Source of the DNA: Candidatus Sumerlaeota bacterium
Lineage (GTDB): Bacteria; Sumerlaeota; Sumerlaeia; JAFGJS01
Assembly (NCBI GenBank): GCA_016928995.1
Contig: JAFGJS010000065.1
Location: forward strand, 17,079 to 81,078
DNA: 64,000 nucleotides
Direction of reading: 5' to 3'
Each line of letters starts with the position of its first letter. The stretch's first letter is position 1. Below the pieces are notes generated by a model. The model saw only the letters and a list, made by a program, of their open reading frames with translations, was not told the DNA's origin and did no database searches. The position numbers were made by a program, and so were the translations under genes. Shown here piece after piece: positions 39,425 through 48,996 of the stretch.

Positions 39425-40147
39425 ATGAGCGAACATGACGCACATTACAACATGGGCGACTTCCGTTTCGCGCATTCCCCCAAAACGCTGCAGGCCCGCC
39501 AGCGCAAATACCTGCGCTATTTCCAGAACAGCCCCGTGTCGCAGGAGCATCCGGTGCTCGACCTCGGCTGCGGACGCGGCCTGTTTCTGAGCCTGCTAGA
39601 GGAAAACGGCATTGCCGGATACGGCGTCGACGCCTCCGCCGAGGCGCTGGCCGAATATCACGGCGCCTGCGAAACGGTTCAGAGCGAAATTCTGGCTTAT
39701 CTGGAGCGCGCGGAAAGCGCCGGGCGTTTTGGCGGTGTCTTCTGCTCTCACGTGATCGAGCATCTCGCGCCGCCGGAATTCGAGCGGCTCACGCGGCTGA
39801 TCGCGCGCGCGCTCGTGCCGGGCGGCGTCGCGATTTTCATCACGCCCAATCCAGTGAATCTGCATGTGCTCAGCGACTCATTCTGGCTCGACATGAGCCA
39901 CGTGCGACCGTATCCCGAGCCGCTGATCGTGCGCATTTGCCAGGAAAACGGCCTGACCGATCGGGTGGACGGCGGCTGGGACCTGGACACCGCGCCGCGC
40001 CAGCCGGTGTACAAATGGCCCTTGCACATCGCCCGCCGCATCCTCCTCGGCCGCGCCTACTACCAAGGCGAAGACGCCTTCGCCGTGATGCGCAAACCGA
40101 GGTCAATCGAACCAGCAAAGCGCGAAGATACACAAGAAAGTCGATAA
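39425..40147 (+). CDS. Class I SAM-dependent methyltransferase
   Basis: 240 residues from the ATG at 39425. Motif I is VLDLGCGRGLFLSLLEENG (residues ~42-60); GVDASAEAL carries the acidic ribose ligand; GGVFCSHVIEHLAPPEF is motif IV; VPGGVAIFITPNPVN is post-IV. The SNP-like 'Methyltransf_23' type is typical of enzymes acting on sugars or lipids of surface polymers. The start has no strong ribosome site; a downstream in-frame ATG (MGDFRF) would still leave the catalytic domain whole. It follows dapD by 57 nt. Substrate unknown. Confidence 0.85.
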   Translation: MSEHDAHYNMGDFRFAHSPKTLQARQRKYLRYFQNSPVSQEHPVLDLGCGRGLFLSLLEENGIAGYGVDASAEALAEYHGACETVQSEILAYLERAESAGRFGGVFCSHVIEHLAPPEFERLTRLIARALVPGGVAIFITPNPVNLHVLSDSFWLDMSHVRPYPEPLIVRICQENGLTDRVDGGWDLDTAPRQPVYKWPLHIARRILLGRAYYQGEDAFAVMRKPRSIEPAKREDTQESR

Positions 40148-40266
40148 TCTTCCGATTGTAAGAAACACGGACTAGAAAACGGGAGGAATTATTAGATCTT
40201 ATTAACGAACACAGAGTTTTTGATGAAACACCAGAAAACCATAGAATAATTTGTTCGGGGCTTAGG

Positions 40267-41148
40267 ATGTTCGACTCATTTGATTTCGAGGCATTAAACG
40301 ATCCTGAGTTTAAAGAAGACTCGGTACGAGAAGAGCTTTTGGTACCCATCATCCAAGGTCTTGGGTATAAGGTGACTGGTGATAGCAGGGTTGTAAGAAG
40401 CCGGAATCTCATTCACCCGTATGTGGCATTAGGTTCACAGCAACGAAAAGTCTCAATCGTTCCCGATTACCTATTTCTATCACAGGGCAAGCCTTTTTGG
40501 GTGCTCGATGCAAAAGCGCCTACTGAGGACATTCTAAAAAGCAAGCACGTAGAGCAAGCCTACAGCTACGCGATCCATCCAGAAGTTCGCGCTGATCTGT
40601 TTGCGCTGTGCAACGGGCACCGCTTCGTCCTCTTTTCTACTCGCCAATTTGAACCGTTATTAGATTTCGAGTTGAAGGAGATAGATGCGTGCTGGGAGAA
40701 GCTGATCCGAGTTCTGCATCCCGATGTGATGGCACATCCGGAATCAATCCAATATCAACCAGACTATGGGTTGCACCTGAAGCGGCTTGGTGCAGAGCCA
40801 GGATTCCGACTGATCCTTCATGCTGTCAATTCGAACTTCATCTGCAAAGTCCGGGATGGGTTATACACTGCATCAACTGTAATCCCAGCTGAAGATGATT
40901 TCGCTACGTCGCTAGATTTCGGTGACAAGCAGCTTAAGCAACTGTTTACCGTATTGCCATCCGATCAGGTCCAATTGTTGAGACAAGGCCTCACGTCTCA
41001 GCCCTACATGGTTCACCTCGATGATTCGGACTTTCAATTTGGTGCTGTGGCCGATCTGACAAAAGAAGTCATACACAACGCGGAAGAATCATATATTCCA
41101 TTTCAGGTTCAGGAATTCATAAAATATATTGAATTCTGTGAAGAATGA
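40267..41148 (+). CDS. HsdR-N-type PD-(D/E)xK nuclease-domain protein (orphan)
   Basis: 293 residues. Residues ~15-125 match the N-terminal nuclease domain of type I restriction HsdR: SVREELLVPIIQGLGY, then VPDYLFLSQGKPFWVLDAKAP with the catalytic D...DxK triad, and YAIHPEVRADLFALCNGHRF. The helicase motor that follows this domain in HsdR is absent; instead a C-terminal region of about 150 residues is unrecognised. No HsdM or HsdS is next to it, and the DNA is visibly more AT-rich than the flanking genes, which suggests transfer. Possibly a stand-alone defence or repair nuclease. ATG 40267 has only a weak ribosome site. Confidence 0.75.
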   Translation: MFDSFDFEALNDPEFKEDSVREELLVPIIQGLGYKVTGDSRVVRSRNLIHPYVALGSQQRKVSIVPDYLFLSQGKPFWVLDAKAPTEDILKSKHVEQAYSYAIHPEVRADLFALCNGHRFVLFSTRQFEPLLDFELKEIDACWEKLIRVLHPDVMAHPESIQYQPDYGLHLKRLGAEPGFRLILHAVNSNFICKVRDGLYTASTVIPAEDDFATSLDFGDKQLKQLFTVLPSDQVQLLRQGLTSQPYMVHLDDSDFQFGAVADLTKEVIHNAEESYIPFQVQEFIKYIEFCEE

Positions 41149-41253
41149 GGCCGCCCCTAATAGCACGTCACTCGAATGTGGGCATTCGGCGTGAGGTATG
41201 ACTATGAATCCAGAATTTTGACAACTCATACATTTTGCAAAACAACATCAAGG

Positions 41254-42189
41254 TCAATCGCTTTCGACACTTAGCGAGCCGATCAGCTCATCCAGCCGCG
41301 TCATGTTGTGGCGGCGCATGTAGTCTTCGATGCCTTCCAGCACTTCGACCGGCGCCGCCGGGTTGACGAAGCAGGCTGTGCCGGGCGCGACGCAGCAGGC
41401 GCCGGCGATCAGGAACTCCAAGGCGTCGCGCGCCGTGGCGATGCCGCCCATGCCCATGACCGGAATGCTCACCGCCTGCGCCACCTGCCAGGTCATGCGC
41501 ACGGCGATGGGCCGGATCGCCGGACCGGAAAGTCCGCCGGTTACATTGCCCAGCACGGGCCGGCGTTGCTCCACGTCGATGGCCAGCGCCAGAAAGGTGT
41601 TCACCAAACTCACGGCATCGGCGCCGTTTTCCTCGGCCACGCGCGCCATCATGGCGATGTCGGTCACGTTGGGCGAGAGTTTCACGATCACCGGCACAGC
41701 GCTGCGGCGCTTGAGCTCCGCCGTGATGTCCGCCATCATCTTCGGATCGCTGCCGAAGGCGATGCCGCCGTGCTTGATGTTCGGGCAGCTCAGGTTCGCC
41801 TCGATCAGGTCCGCCGCCTCGGCCTCGCAGAGCAGCTCGGTCATCCCGGCGTATTCCTCCGGGCTGAAGCCGGAGATGTTCGCGATGATTTTCGTGTCGA
41901 GCTGCTTGAGGTAGGGCGCCTTGACTTCGATGAATTTTTTGATCCCCACGTTTTCCAGGCCGATCGCGTTAATCAAGCCGGACGGCGTCTCAACCAGGCG
42001 CGGCGGCTTGTTGCCCGGACGCGGCTGCATCGTCAGCCCCTTCACCGCGATGGCGCCAAGCCGCTCGATGTCCATGAAATCGACAAACTCGCGGCCATAG
42101 CCGAACGTGCCGGAGGCCGTGATCACTGGATTCTTCAGCGTGCAGCCGCCGATGTTTACGGAAAGGTCGATTTTTGCCTGCATCTCCAT
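41254..42189 (-). CDS. pyrD: Dihydroorotate dehydrogenase, class 1B catalytic subunit
   Basis: 311 residues. It oxidises dihydroorotate to orotate in pyrimidine synthesis. FMN-barrel motifs: NPVITASGTFGYGREF, IGLENVGIKKF, IANISGFSPEEY, IEANLSCPNIKHGG with the catalytic cysteine, SLVNTFLALAIDVEQRRP, GGLSGPAIRPIAVRM, and GMGGIATARDALEFLIAGA for FMN phosphate. Cys as the catalytic base and length place it in class 1B, which normally pairs with the iron-sulfur subunit PyrK; pyrK is not adjacent. The start at 42189 is supported by AAGGA 11 nt upstream. It follows the pseudopilin-like gene by 17 nt on the same strand. Confidence 0.95.
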   Translation of the reverse strand: MEMQAKIDLSVNIGGCTLKNPVITASGTFGYGREFVDFMDIERLGAIAVKGLTMQPRPGNKPPRLVETPSGLINAIGLENVGIKKFIEVKAPYLKQLDTKIIANISGFSPEEYAGMTELLCEAEAADLIEANLSCPNIKHGGIAFGSDPKMMADITAELKRRSAVPVIVKLSPNVTDIAMMARVAEENGADAVSLVNTFLALAIDVEQRRPVLGNVTGGLSGPAIRPIAVRMTWQVAQAVSIPVMGMGGIATARDALEFLIAGACCVAPGTACFVNPAAPVEVLEGIEDYMRRHNMTRLDELIGSLSVESD

Positions 42190-42206
42190 GATTTTGCCCG
42201 TCCTTA

Positions 42207-42794
42207 TTATTCGTACGAAGAAAGAATACGGAACAGGTCTCCATCACTAAACGTTCCATTTGTTGGATCATATTGCTGTTCAATCAGACGATCCGCAAGT
42301 TCTGATATTAACGTTTTTGAAGTCGTTCTATCCAAAGCCGTCATGGGATCGATGTCATAATCTTGATCCGCCGCCGCTCCGATCAATATACAAAAATCGC
42401 CATTTGTGTAGTAACTGTAAGTGGCGCCGAGTTTTGGCGCAAAGTGATCAGGCGGATAAGTATTTATATAGCCCAAAGGTGTTGAGAGCAGTGCAAAAGC
42501 GCTATGCTCATCCGGTGACGTCCAGATCCGGAATGTCGGTAATTGATATATCGGATCATCTTTACTAAAATCTGCATGAACGCCTTGCTTGCCTGAACCC
42601 CAAGCCGGATACAATCCGCAATCAATTCGATAAGCCTCTAGCGCTGTCGCCAGACTGCGCATATCTGCTTTGCATGCCGGGATATAGGTGAGTGTTTGAT
42701 TCTCGATAAACCAATGCGCCAGTCCCGTTAGGATGCCGTATAATAATATCAAGCCGATGATTGCGATGATTCCGCATTTCAGAAATCGATTCAT
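42207..42794 (-). CDS. Single-helix membrane protein with pseudopilin-like domain (YDPTNG motif)
   Basis: 195 residues. N-terminus MNRFLKCGIIAIIGLILLYG is one ordinary transmembrane helix with no prepilin motif. It is followed by KADMRSLATALEAYRIDCGLYPAW, almost the same core as in the pseudopilin at 25233 (ADMRSIATALEAY), and a globular domain that ends QQYDPTNGTFSDGDLFRI. Thus the globular part is a pseudopilin-type domain on a non-cleaved anchor. It lies between the decayed SLC13 gene and pyrD on the minus strand. The start at 42794 has AAGGAAAAG about 11 nt upstream. Function unknown. Confidence 0.7.
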   Translation of the reverse strand: MNRFLKCGIIAIIGLILLYGILTGLAHWFIENQTLTYIPACKADMRSLATALEAYRIDCGLYPAWGSGKQGVHADFSKDDPIYQLPTFRIWTSPDEHSAFALLSTPLGYINTYPPDHFAPKLGATYSYYTNGDFCILIGAAADQDYDIDPMTALDRTTSKTLISELADRLIEQQYDPTNGTFSDGDLFRILSSYE

Positions 42795-42825
42795 GGCTGA
42801 TGCTTTTCCTTTGATTACTATAACC

Positions 42826-42850
42826 CTGCGCCTTCGCGGCTTTGCGTGAG
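42826..42850. repeat. Partial family A repeat, copy 8
   Basis: CTGCGCCTTCGCGGCTTTGC (42826-42845) and GTGAG are the right-arm words of family A with no clear partner arm. It lies upstream of the gene at 42207-42794. Confidence 0.5.
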
Positions 42851-42868
42851 ATTCATGCGCTTGAATCC

Positions 42869-44516
42869 TTAAAACGGAAATATCCACGGCGCGATCAGGA
42901 CGACGACGATCCAGTAGAGCAGGTTCAGCGGGATGCCGACGCGAAAAAAATCCGTGAAGCGATAGCCGCCGGGGCCGTAGACCATCAGGTTCGTCTGGTA
43001 GCCGATGGGCGTGCTGAAACACGCCGATGCGGCGATCATGATCGCCACGGCGAAAGGCAGAAAACTGACGCCCAAGTCGCGCGAAACGGCCAGCGCAATG
43101 GGGAAAACCAGCGCTGCCGCGCGCGCGATCCGCCGAGCAGCAGCGTGTGATGAGCATGGCCGCCGCCGCCAGCATCGCGGCCTTGAGCATGCTGAGCCAG
43201 CCGAACGCAGCCAGCGTCACCATCACGATCAAGATCGCCAGTGCCACCGGCGCCTTGTCGTGGCGCAGCGGCTCGGAATTAGCCACTTCACTCACGAGAT
43301 AGAAATCCCGCGAGACGCGCTGACGATCCAGAAAAGAAGGATGCGCTTCCAGCAGCAGCGTGTCGCCAGTCCTGAGCGCCACGTCGCCGAGCTTGCCCTT
43401 GATGCGTTCGCCGTTGCGCGCCGCCGCCAACACCGCCGCATTATATACGGTGCGGAAGTTCCCCTCGCGGATCGTCTTTCCAACCAGCGGACATGAGTTG
43501 GAGACGACCGCTTCCACAAGGCAGCGCTCCTGTCGCGGCGCGTCGAGTTTGAACACCTGGTTCGTGGCCGGCTCCAGTCCGCGAAACTTGCGCAGGTCCA
43601 CAATCGAATCGACCACTCCGGCGAAAATCAGCCGGTCGTTGGCGCGGAGCGTTTCATGCGGCCCCACCGCCGGCATGACAGAGCCATCGCGGTCGATCTC
43701 CACCAGGTAAAGCCCCGGCAAGTGCCGCAGTCCGGCCTGCTCCACGGTTTGTCCGGCCAGCGGGCTCTCTGGCATGATTACCATTTCAACCGCGTATTGA
43801 CGCGGATCATCCGTTTCGCTGATTGCGGGCTTGCGATCCGGCAGAAGGCATCGGCTGAAAAAAATCAGATAAACGCAACCCATCAATGCGCAAGGCAACG
43901 CGACCAGTGTGATGTCGAACATGCGGAAGCCGTTCATCCACGGCTCCAAGCCTTCGGGTCCGGCATGAGCGCCTTCCGCGATCATCATGCCGTTGACGAT
44001 CAGATTCGTGTTGGTGCCGATCAACGTGCACGTGCCGCCAAAAATCGCCGCGTAACTCAGCGGAATCATAAGTTTCGAAGGGCTGATTTTCATCTTGCGC
44101 GCCCAGTCGCTCACGACCGGGATAAACATCGCCACCACCGGCGTATTGTTCAAAAACGCGCTCATCACCACCACGGGCGCGATCAGCCGCGCATGCGCTC
44201 GCCGCAATCCGCCCGGCATGCCCAGCACATGATGCGTGATCCATGCCAATGCGCCGGTCTGCTGCAATCCGGTCACGACGACGTACAACAGGCCAACTGT
44301 GATCATGCCGGGATTGCTGAAGCCGGCCAGCGCACTGTTCACGTCAAGCGCATCGCTCAACAGCAGCGTCGTCAAGGCTCCCAGGAAGATCAGATCCGGC
44401 GCCAGGCGCGTGAGCGCCGTAAGCATGAACGTCGCCGCCAGCACGGCGATGGCCAGCCATCCCTGCCAAGGCAATTCACTCAATAACAATGCCTGGGCGG
44501 ATAGAAGCAATGTCAT
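42869..44516 (-). pseudogene. SLC13/DASS-type anion permease broken by an internal deletion and frameshift
   Basis: The first 470 or so residues from the ATG at 44516 are a normal SLC13 permease with two central TrkA-C domains: FLNNTPVVAMFIPVVSDWAR, GGTCTLIGTNTNLIVNG, then CLVEAVVSNSCPLVGKTI and GDVALRTGDTLLLEAH. After MLITRCCSADRAR the frame goes wrong. In the other frame the true C-terminus continues AAALVFPIALAVSRDLGVSF and STPIGYQTNLMVYGPGG, ending at a stop at 42869. The normal family has about 60-70 residues more between these points, including two helices and the second N-N-x-A signature. So the gene has lost a segment and the frame at about 43108-43136. The apparent long frame that runs on into the next gene is an artefact. 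Confidence 0.75.
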
Positions 44517-44621
44517 AAGCTCATTGTTCCTTGCGCGGCATGAACAGGACGACGCCGCGTGGCTTGAGTCCGGCGACAATCTTTCAGTTTGTTCATACGG
44601 AGCAGCCGGCTTGGCGCGACG

Positions 44622-46217
44622 CTATTGCGCCGGATGCGCTTTTTCGATCTTATCCGCTTTTTCCGCCGCGATTCCGATCCCCAGTTCGGCGGCCCGGCGG
44701 TAAGATTTGACCGCATTGCGCCATTGCTCCTGGTTTTCGTAGACCTGGGCGAGCATGAAATGCGCTTGCGGCGAGTCTTCCTTGATTTTCAATGCCTTGC
44801 GCAGATTCCGGCCCGCCTCGATCCAGTCGTTGCGCGTGATGTAAATCGCGCCGATGTTGTTGTACGCTTCATAGGATTCCGGTTGGATTTCAAGCAGCCG
44901 ATTGAAGCATGCGAGCGCTTTGTCATAGTCTTTTTTCATGAAGAACGTCATGCCCAGATCACGGTGGGCCTGCGGGTAATTCGGTTTGAGCTGCGCCGCG
45001 ATGATTTGATGTTTGAGCGCCTCGTCCAACTCGCCCCGCCGCGCCAAAGCTGTGCCGATGCCGCTGCGCGCCTGGGCGCTGTCCGGATTCATCAGCAGCG
45101 CCAGGGCGAACGCATCCACCGCCTGATCATATTGTTTCATCGCCAGATAGCGATAACCCAGCAACACGCGCATCGACTCATGATTGGGATTGCAGGTGCG
45201 GATCACATCGAGCAGCGGATCCTTGACGGACGCGCCGTTGTTTAGCCACATCAGGTAATAGCCGTCCGCGTCGCGCGGGGAGAGGTCCGTTGTTTTCACC
45301 GCTTCCTTCAAGGCCTCTTCCGCGTCGCGGCGCTCGCCCGAAGACAACGCCTGCGCCAAGGCGCGATGCGTCTCGGAAAGCGCCGGCGCGAGTTCCACGG
45401 CTTTGCGCGCCGCCTCCAGCGCCTGATCCAATTCCGGCTGCGGATCCTGGCCCTCCAGTTGCTGCAATGACGCGCGTATGATGCGAAACTCCGCAAGATA
45501 CGACTGGGCCAAGCCGAACGATGGATCGAGCGCCAAAGCTTGCTGAAGCTCCGCGATCGCCGCGTTGCATTCCTTCAGATCCTGCTGCGAATTACGGGTT
45601 CGCGCGTGGAAATACAGCCGTACCGCCTTCATGTTCGAACTGGGTTGCAGCCGGAGCATCATGATCTCACGCTGCGCATCATCGATACTACATCCAAGGT
45701 TTTCAAGCGCCTGCACGACGAAACGCACGGACAATTCATGCGCCGCCAGATCGGTTTTCGCCGGTCCCTCGATGCTGGTCTGCTTGTCTTTATCAAACTC
45801 ACGTGTTTCACTGTTCACGGCGTCGATGACTAATTTCAATCCATCCTCTTCATCCGCCGGCCGCACGGCTCCCAGCAACAGCCAATCCGCGCCGAGTTTT
45901 TCGGCGATTGCAAATGCCTGATCGTCATTGAGAGGCTGATCCCCGGATGCGTCAACCATGGCTCGCGCCGGCGCCATCAGCGATGGATCCGTCCGGATGT
46001 ATTCATTGACGAACATCAGCGCATCGTTGAGACCGACATTGATCACCTCAGCCGCAAAAACTGCCTGTTCTCCGGACGCCTCGCACTGCATCGGCGTGAC
46101 AAGGACAGATTCACTTGGCCGCAACGAAAGTTCTGCAACCGCTGAACCGTTGAAAATAAACATGATAGATACGATCAGAGCCATGCCGATACTACGATTT
46201 AGGGCATCCAGCATCAT
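44622..46217 (-). CDS. Secreted or periplasmic TPR-repeat protein
   Basis: 531 residues with a signal peptide (about 8-29, SIGMALIVSIMFIFNGSAVA). Residues ~35-200 form a mixed domain (VTPMQCEASGEQAVFAAEV; LGADWLLLGAVRPADEEDG) like the TolB/CsgG-type 'ligand-binding' domain often found before TPRs. From ~200 to the end are at least eight tetratricopeptide repeats (for example AIAELQQALALDPSFGLAQS, ALKHQIIAAQLKPNYPQAHR, ALACFNRLLEIQPESYEAYN). TPRs mediate protein contacts, here probably in the periplasm or outer membrane. ATGs at 46217 and 46214. Transcription partners unknown; the SLC13 gene lies 105 nt downstream. Confidence 0.8.
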   Translation of the reverse strand: MMLDALNRSIGMALIVSIMFIFNGSAVAELSLRPSESVLVTPMQCEASGEQAVFAAEVINVGLNDALMFVNEYIRTDPSLMAPARAMVDASGDQPLNDDQAFAIAEKLGADWLLLGAVRPADEEDGLKLVIDAVNSETREFDKDKQTSIEGPAKTDLAAHELSVRFVVQALENLGCSIDDAQREIMMLRLQPSSNMKAVRLYFHARTRNSQQDLKECNAAIAELQQALALDPSFGLAQSYLAEFRIIRASLQQLEGQDPQPELDQALEAARKAVELAPALSETHRALAQALSSGERRDAEEALKEAVKTTDLSPRDADGYYLMWLNNGASVKDPLLDVIRTCNPNHESMRVLLGYRYLAMKQYDQAVDAFALALLMNPDSAQARSGIGTALARRGELDEALKHQIIAAQLKPNYPQAHRDLGMTFFMKKDYDKALACFNRLLEIQPESYEAYNNIGAIYITRNDWIEAGRNLRKALKIKEDSPQAHFMLAQVYENQEQWRNAVKSYRRAAELGIGIAAEKADKIEKAHPAQ

Positions 46218-46523
46218 TTTAGTCCGCCTTTAACTGCATTGATTAGGCATAAAATTTGAAGAAAGCTAAAAAAAAAAGCAAGTATGTTATGGTCGCTGTC
46301 GATAAAAAGTACTATAAGTATAAGTATGACATGATCTTGAAATCGGTTTCGAGCATAAAATGTGAATAAGTTCGAAATAAAACTCGACTTTCAAGATATG
46401 AGAGCTTAAATTGTTGCTATGAATTGATTGTTTGGGTTTGTCAGCCCAACATAGTTTCAATGTAAGCTCTTTATTAAGAGCGATTTATATGATGACCATC
46501 GAAGGACGTAAGGTACAAGTTGG
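46218..46523. other. 306-bp AT-rich divergent intergenic region
   Basis: It separates the TPR gene (minus) from the two-domain gene at 46524 (plus) and must carry both promoters. The sequence is AT-rich; no gene and no clear terminator is seen. A TTGGG...CCCAA hairpin of 5 bp lies at about 46432-46449. Confidence 0.4.
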
Positions 46524-47486
46524 ATGTCAGAACAAGACAAAAACGCATCAGACGCTGCATTGGCGTATTTAAAAAATCTTGAAGACTTTTTCTCTCAACG
46601 CGGACTACGCAAGCCGCCAGAGAAAACTCGCATGGGAGAGCAGAATCCATCTTCCCGTGAGAAGTCTTCTCAAATCCCGCCGTTGACCCATCCGGATCAT
46701 CAAAACATTCCTGAGACGCCGCCGCAACAGCCGGTGAAATCGGCGAATGGCAACGGCAATGGCAATGGCAACGGAAAACAAGCGACGTCTCGCGTCGAGA
46801 TTGTTGAATCCTCGCCCAAACCGGAACATGCTCCCCGCGAGGATTGGAACGGGGTCACACGGGAAAGCGTCGGTTTTCTGCCCGGCGCCATCGTGATGTG
46901 GGACGAAAAGTTCGTCGGACTTTACATCCGTCCGGAGCGCTCCAAGGGCTACGATTTGGTTTACATCATGACGGATAACGGCCGGCTCTCGCCCAAGGGG
47001 ATCGTGCTGCATGCCTATGGCGTGCAAGTTTTGGGACAGGTTCCCATGGCTCTATATGAGCAAATGGAGAAAACCCTGATTCTGAACCGCGACGCGATTG
47101 TGGCCAATCTATTCGATCCGCAAGACGGCAAATGGATTCCATATGTCCAACGCACGGCGACGCCTACGCCGGCTCCCGCGCCGACTCCCCCGCCTTCCAT
47201 GCAAGGCGCGCAACGCACGCCATCGCCAAGCCGCCCGATGCTGCATCAGCTGAAACGCGGCGCGCGTATTTCAATCAAAATCGGCGATAAATCCTGGGAC
47301 GCTGTTTATTGGGGGCGGGATGTTCAGAATTACATCGTGGCGCATGACAGTCATGGACAGTGGGCGTTGATGCATCTCAATCTCAGCCGTTTCAAGGACA
47401 GCATCGAAACCAAGGGCATGCTGACGTCGGATGAACTGGAAAATATCGCGCGCCACCTCTTACGTGCAGGTCAGACCCGTCATTGA
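46524..47486 (+). CDS. Protein of unknown function with two small beta-barrel-like repeats and disordered linkers
   Basis: 320 residues, not recognised. A charged N-terminal helix (DAALAYLKNLEDFFSQRGL) is followed by a Gly-Asn repeat and other disordered sequence (~35-110). Two domains of about 65 residues come next: domain 1 (about 113-180, VGFLPGAIVMWDEKFVGLYI.. then ..IVLHAYGVQVLG) and domain 2 (about 240-305, RGARISIKIGDKSWDAVYWG.. then ..WALMHLNLSRF). Both have the beta-strand spacing of small Sm/SH3-like barrels and are separated by a Pro-Thr-Ala linker. RNA- or protein-binding is a guess only. No signal peptide, so probably cytoplasmic. AAGG 10 nt before the ATG supports the start. Confidence 0.6.
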   Translation: MSEQDKNASDAALAYLKNLEDFFSQRGLRKPPEKTRMGEQNPSSREKSSQIPPLTHPDHQNIPETPPQQPVKSANGNGNGNGNGKQATSRVEIVESSPKPEHAPREDWNGVTRESVGFLPGAIVMWDEKFVGLYIRPERSKGYDLVYIMTDNGRLSPKGIVLHAYGVQVLGQVPMALYEQMEKTLILNRDAIVANLFDPQDGKWIPYVQRTATPTPAPAPTPPPSMQGAQRTPSPSRPMLHQLKRGARISIKIGDKSWDAVYWGRDVQNYIVAHDSHGQWALMHLNLSRFKDSIETKGMLTSDELENIARHLLRAGQTRH

Positions 47487-47773
47487 ACCGGAGCGCTGTT
47501 GAATTTGACGCCGGAACAATCGAAATCCGGCGGATGACTCGCCTCATTTCTGTTGCAAATCCGCCAACCAGCCCATACACTGCACAAAACTCGATTTAAA
47601 TTGTTTTTTGATTCATAATTAACTGGATTTATCCAGACGGCATGGTAGAAAAATTCAGTCGTTGTGTTCCGAATAACGCAAGATTGTATTCCACAAAGCG
47701 GCTCGCGGCAAGGCGAGCGTCAATCGACCGGGCACCCGCAATATTGAACCAATCCTTGCAAAGAGGTTAAATC

Positions 47774-48967
47774 ATGAACGTCACATTAAAACGCATCCCG
47801 GTCGCGTTGATTCTGCTTGGGGCCGCCGCCGCCTGGAGCGATTCCTTGCTGATGGAAAATGGAAAGATTGTAGATGGAATCGTGCAGGAATCCAGCAATG
47901 GCACACTGATTATCCGCACGCTCACCAGTCAGCTCTCCATCCCCAAGGTCTCCATCCAGGAGCATCTTCAGGAAAGCGAATCGGAGTACTACTTGCGGAT
48001 GACCGCCGAGGCGTTAAAGGAAGACAAGCTCAGCCAAGCCGATGAACTGCACAAGCTAGCCTTGACTTTCGATGCGGAAAGCGATTGGTCGCAAGCCTTG
48101 GGCGAGGAGATCCGCAAACGCAATAAGATGCTCGAACACGAAGGCCGCGCGGTTTACGAGGAGTATCTGGAAAAACAACGCTTGCTTGACCGTGCACAAG
48201 AGTTGCGCCATCAAGGCGAGCGGAATGGAGCGCTCGAACTGCTGCTGCGTTACAACAGCATCGACAGCACCAACCTGGATGTGTTGCTTGAGATCGCCCG
48301 TATATATCAGGAAAAAACCGTAGAGGACTTCAACCTGGTCGCTTCGCGTCAGGAGGAATACGAAGAACTGGCTCAGAGCACCCAAATTCAAGAAGACATC
48401 CAGTTCGTCAATTCCTCTCTGCATCGAGATTTGCAGGTCGCCCGGGAAGCGCAGGAAATCATCGCTCCGCTTTCCGTTTTTCATAAACTCCCCTATTCAG
48501 TCGCTGTATTGCGTGAAATCCACCGGGAAAATCCGGATCTTCACCGGATGCTTTTTTACCTGGAACGGATTCTGGCCATCGAAGAGCAACCCGGCAAGGA
48601 ACCTGTGCTGATCAGTCAGCCCAGTTTGCGTCAATGGATGATTCTGATGCGCCTCACCCGCCGTCAGGAGATCGCCTTTGAACAACGCCAGCATAACCTT
48701 ACGACGGCGGAGGCGGGTAAATTGCGCAAGGAAATGGAGGAGGAATGGCGGAAGAACCGCGAGGCTGAAATCAAGCGTCTGCGCGGAAAAATCAGCCGCT
48801 TGGCCGTTCTGCATCAATACGGCTCTGAACTGCTCGATACGATCCGTTACTTCAAGCAGCTCAATCCTCCGCAGCCCATGCTCGATGAAATCGCCGAAAT
48901 CGAGAAAACCGCCGAGGAGCACAACCAGCAGCTTCGGCAGTTTTATAAAGCAACAGGCTCGATGTAA
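47774..48967 (+). CDS. Secreted helical protein of unknown function with N-terminal beta-barrel-like domain
   Basis: 397 residues. A signal peptide (about 1-22, cleavage near AAAWSDS) is followed by a short domain (SLLMENGKIVDGIVQESSNG, then LIIRTLTSQLSIPKVSI) with the pattern of small five-stranded domains found at the N-terminus of many PVC-type secreted proteins. The rest, about residues 60-397, is almost all charged alpha-helix (EEYLEKQRLLDRAQELRHQG; KLRKEMEEEWRKNREAEIK) and could form coiled coils or TPR-like arrays. Not recognised. GAGG 7 nt upstream of the ATG supports the start. The 287-nt upstream gap (47487-47773) holds AT-rich DNA only. Confidence 0.6.
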   Translation: MNVTLKRIPVALILLGAAAAWSDSLLMENGKIVDGIVQESSNGTLIIRTLTSQLSIPKVSIQEHLQESESEYYLRMTAEALKEDKLSQADELHKLALTFDAESDWSQALGEEIRKRNKMLEHEGRAVYEEYLEKQRLLDRAQELRHQGERNGALELLLRYNSIDSTNLDVLLEIARIYQEKTVEDFNLVASRQEEYEELAQSTQIQEDIQFVNSSLHRDLQVAREAQEIIAPLSVFHKLPYSVAVLREIHRENPDLHRMLFYLERILAIEEQPGKEPVLISQPSLRQWMILMRLTRRQEIAFEQRQHNLTTAEAGKLRKEMEEEWRKNREAEIKRLRGKISRLAVLHQYGSELLDTIRYFKQLNPPQPMLDEIAEIEKTAEEHNQQLRQFYKATGSM

Positions 48968-48996
48968 ACTCGTCAGTATAACGAAGCATCAATATG

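Noticed and set aside
42207-44579. A single 790-residue fusion of SLC13 permease and pseudopilin-like protein
   Set aside because: The middle part is out-of-frame sequence (Arg/His-rich) and the true permease C-terminus lies in another frame, so it is two genes joined by a frameshift.
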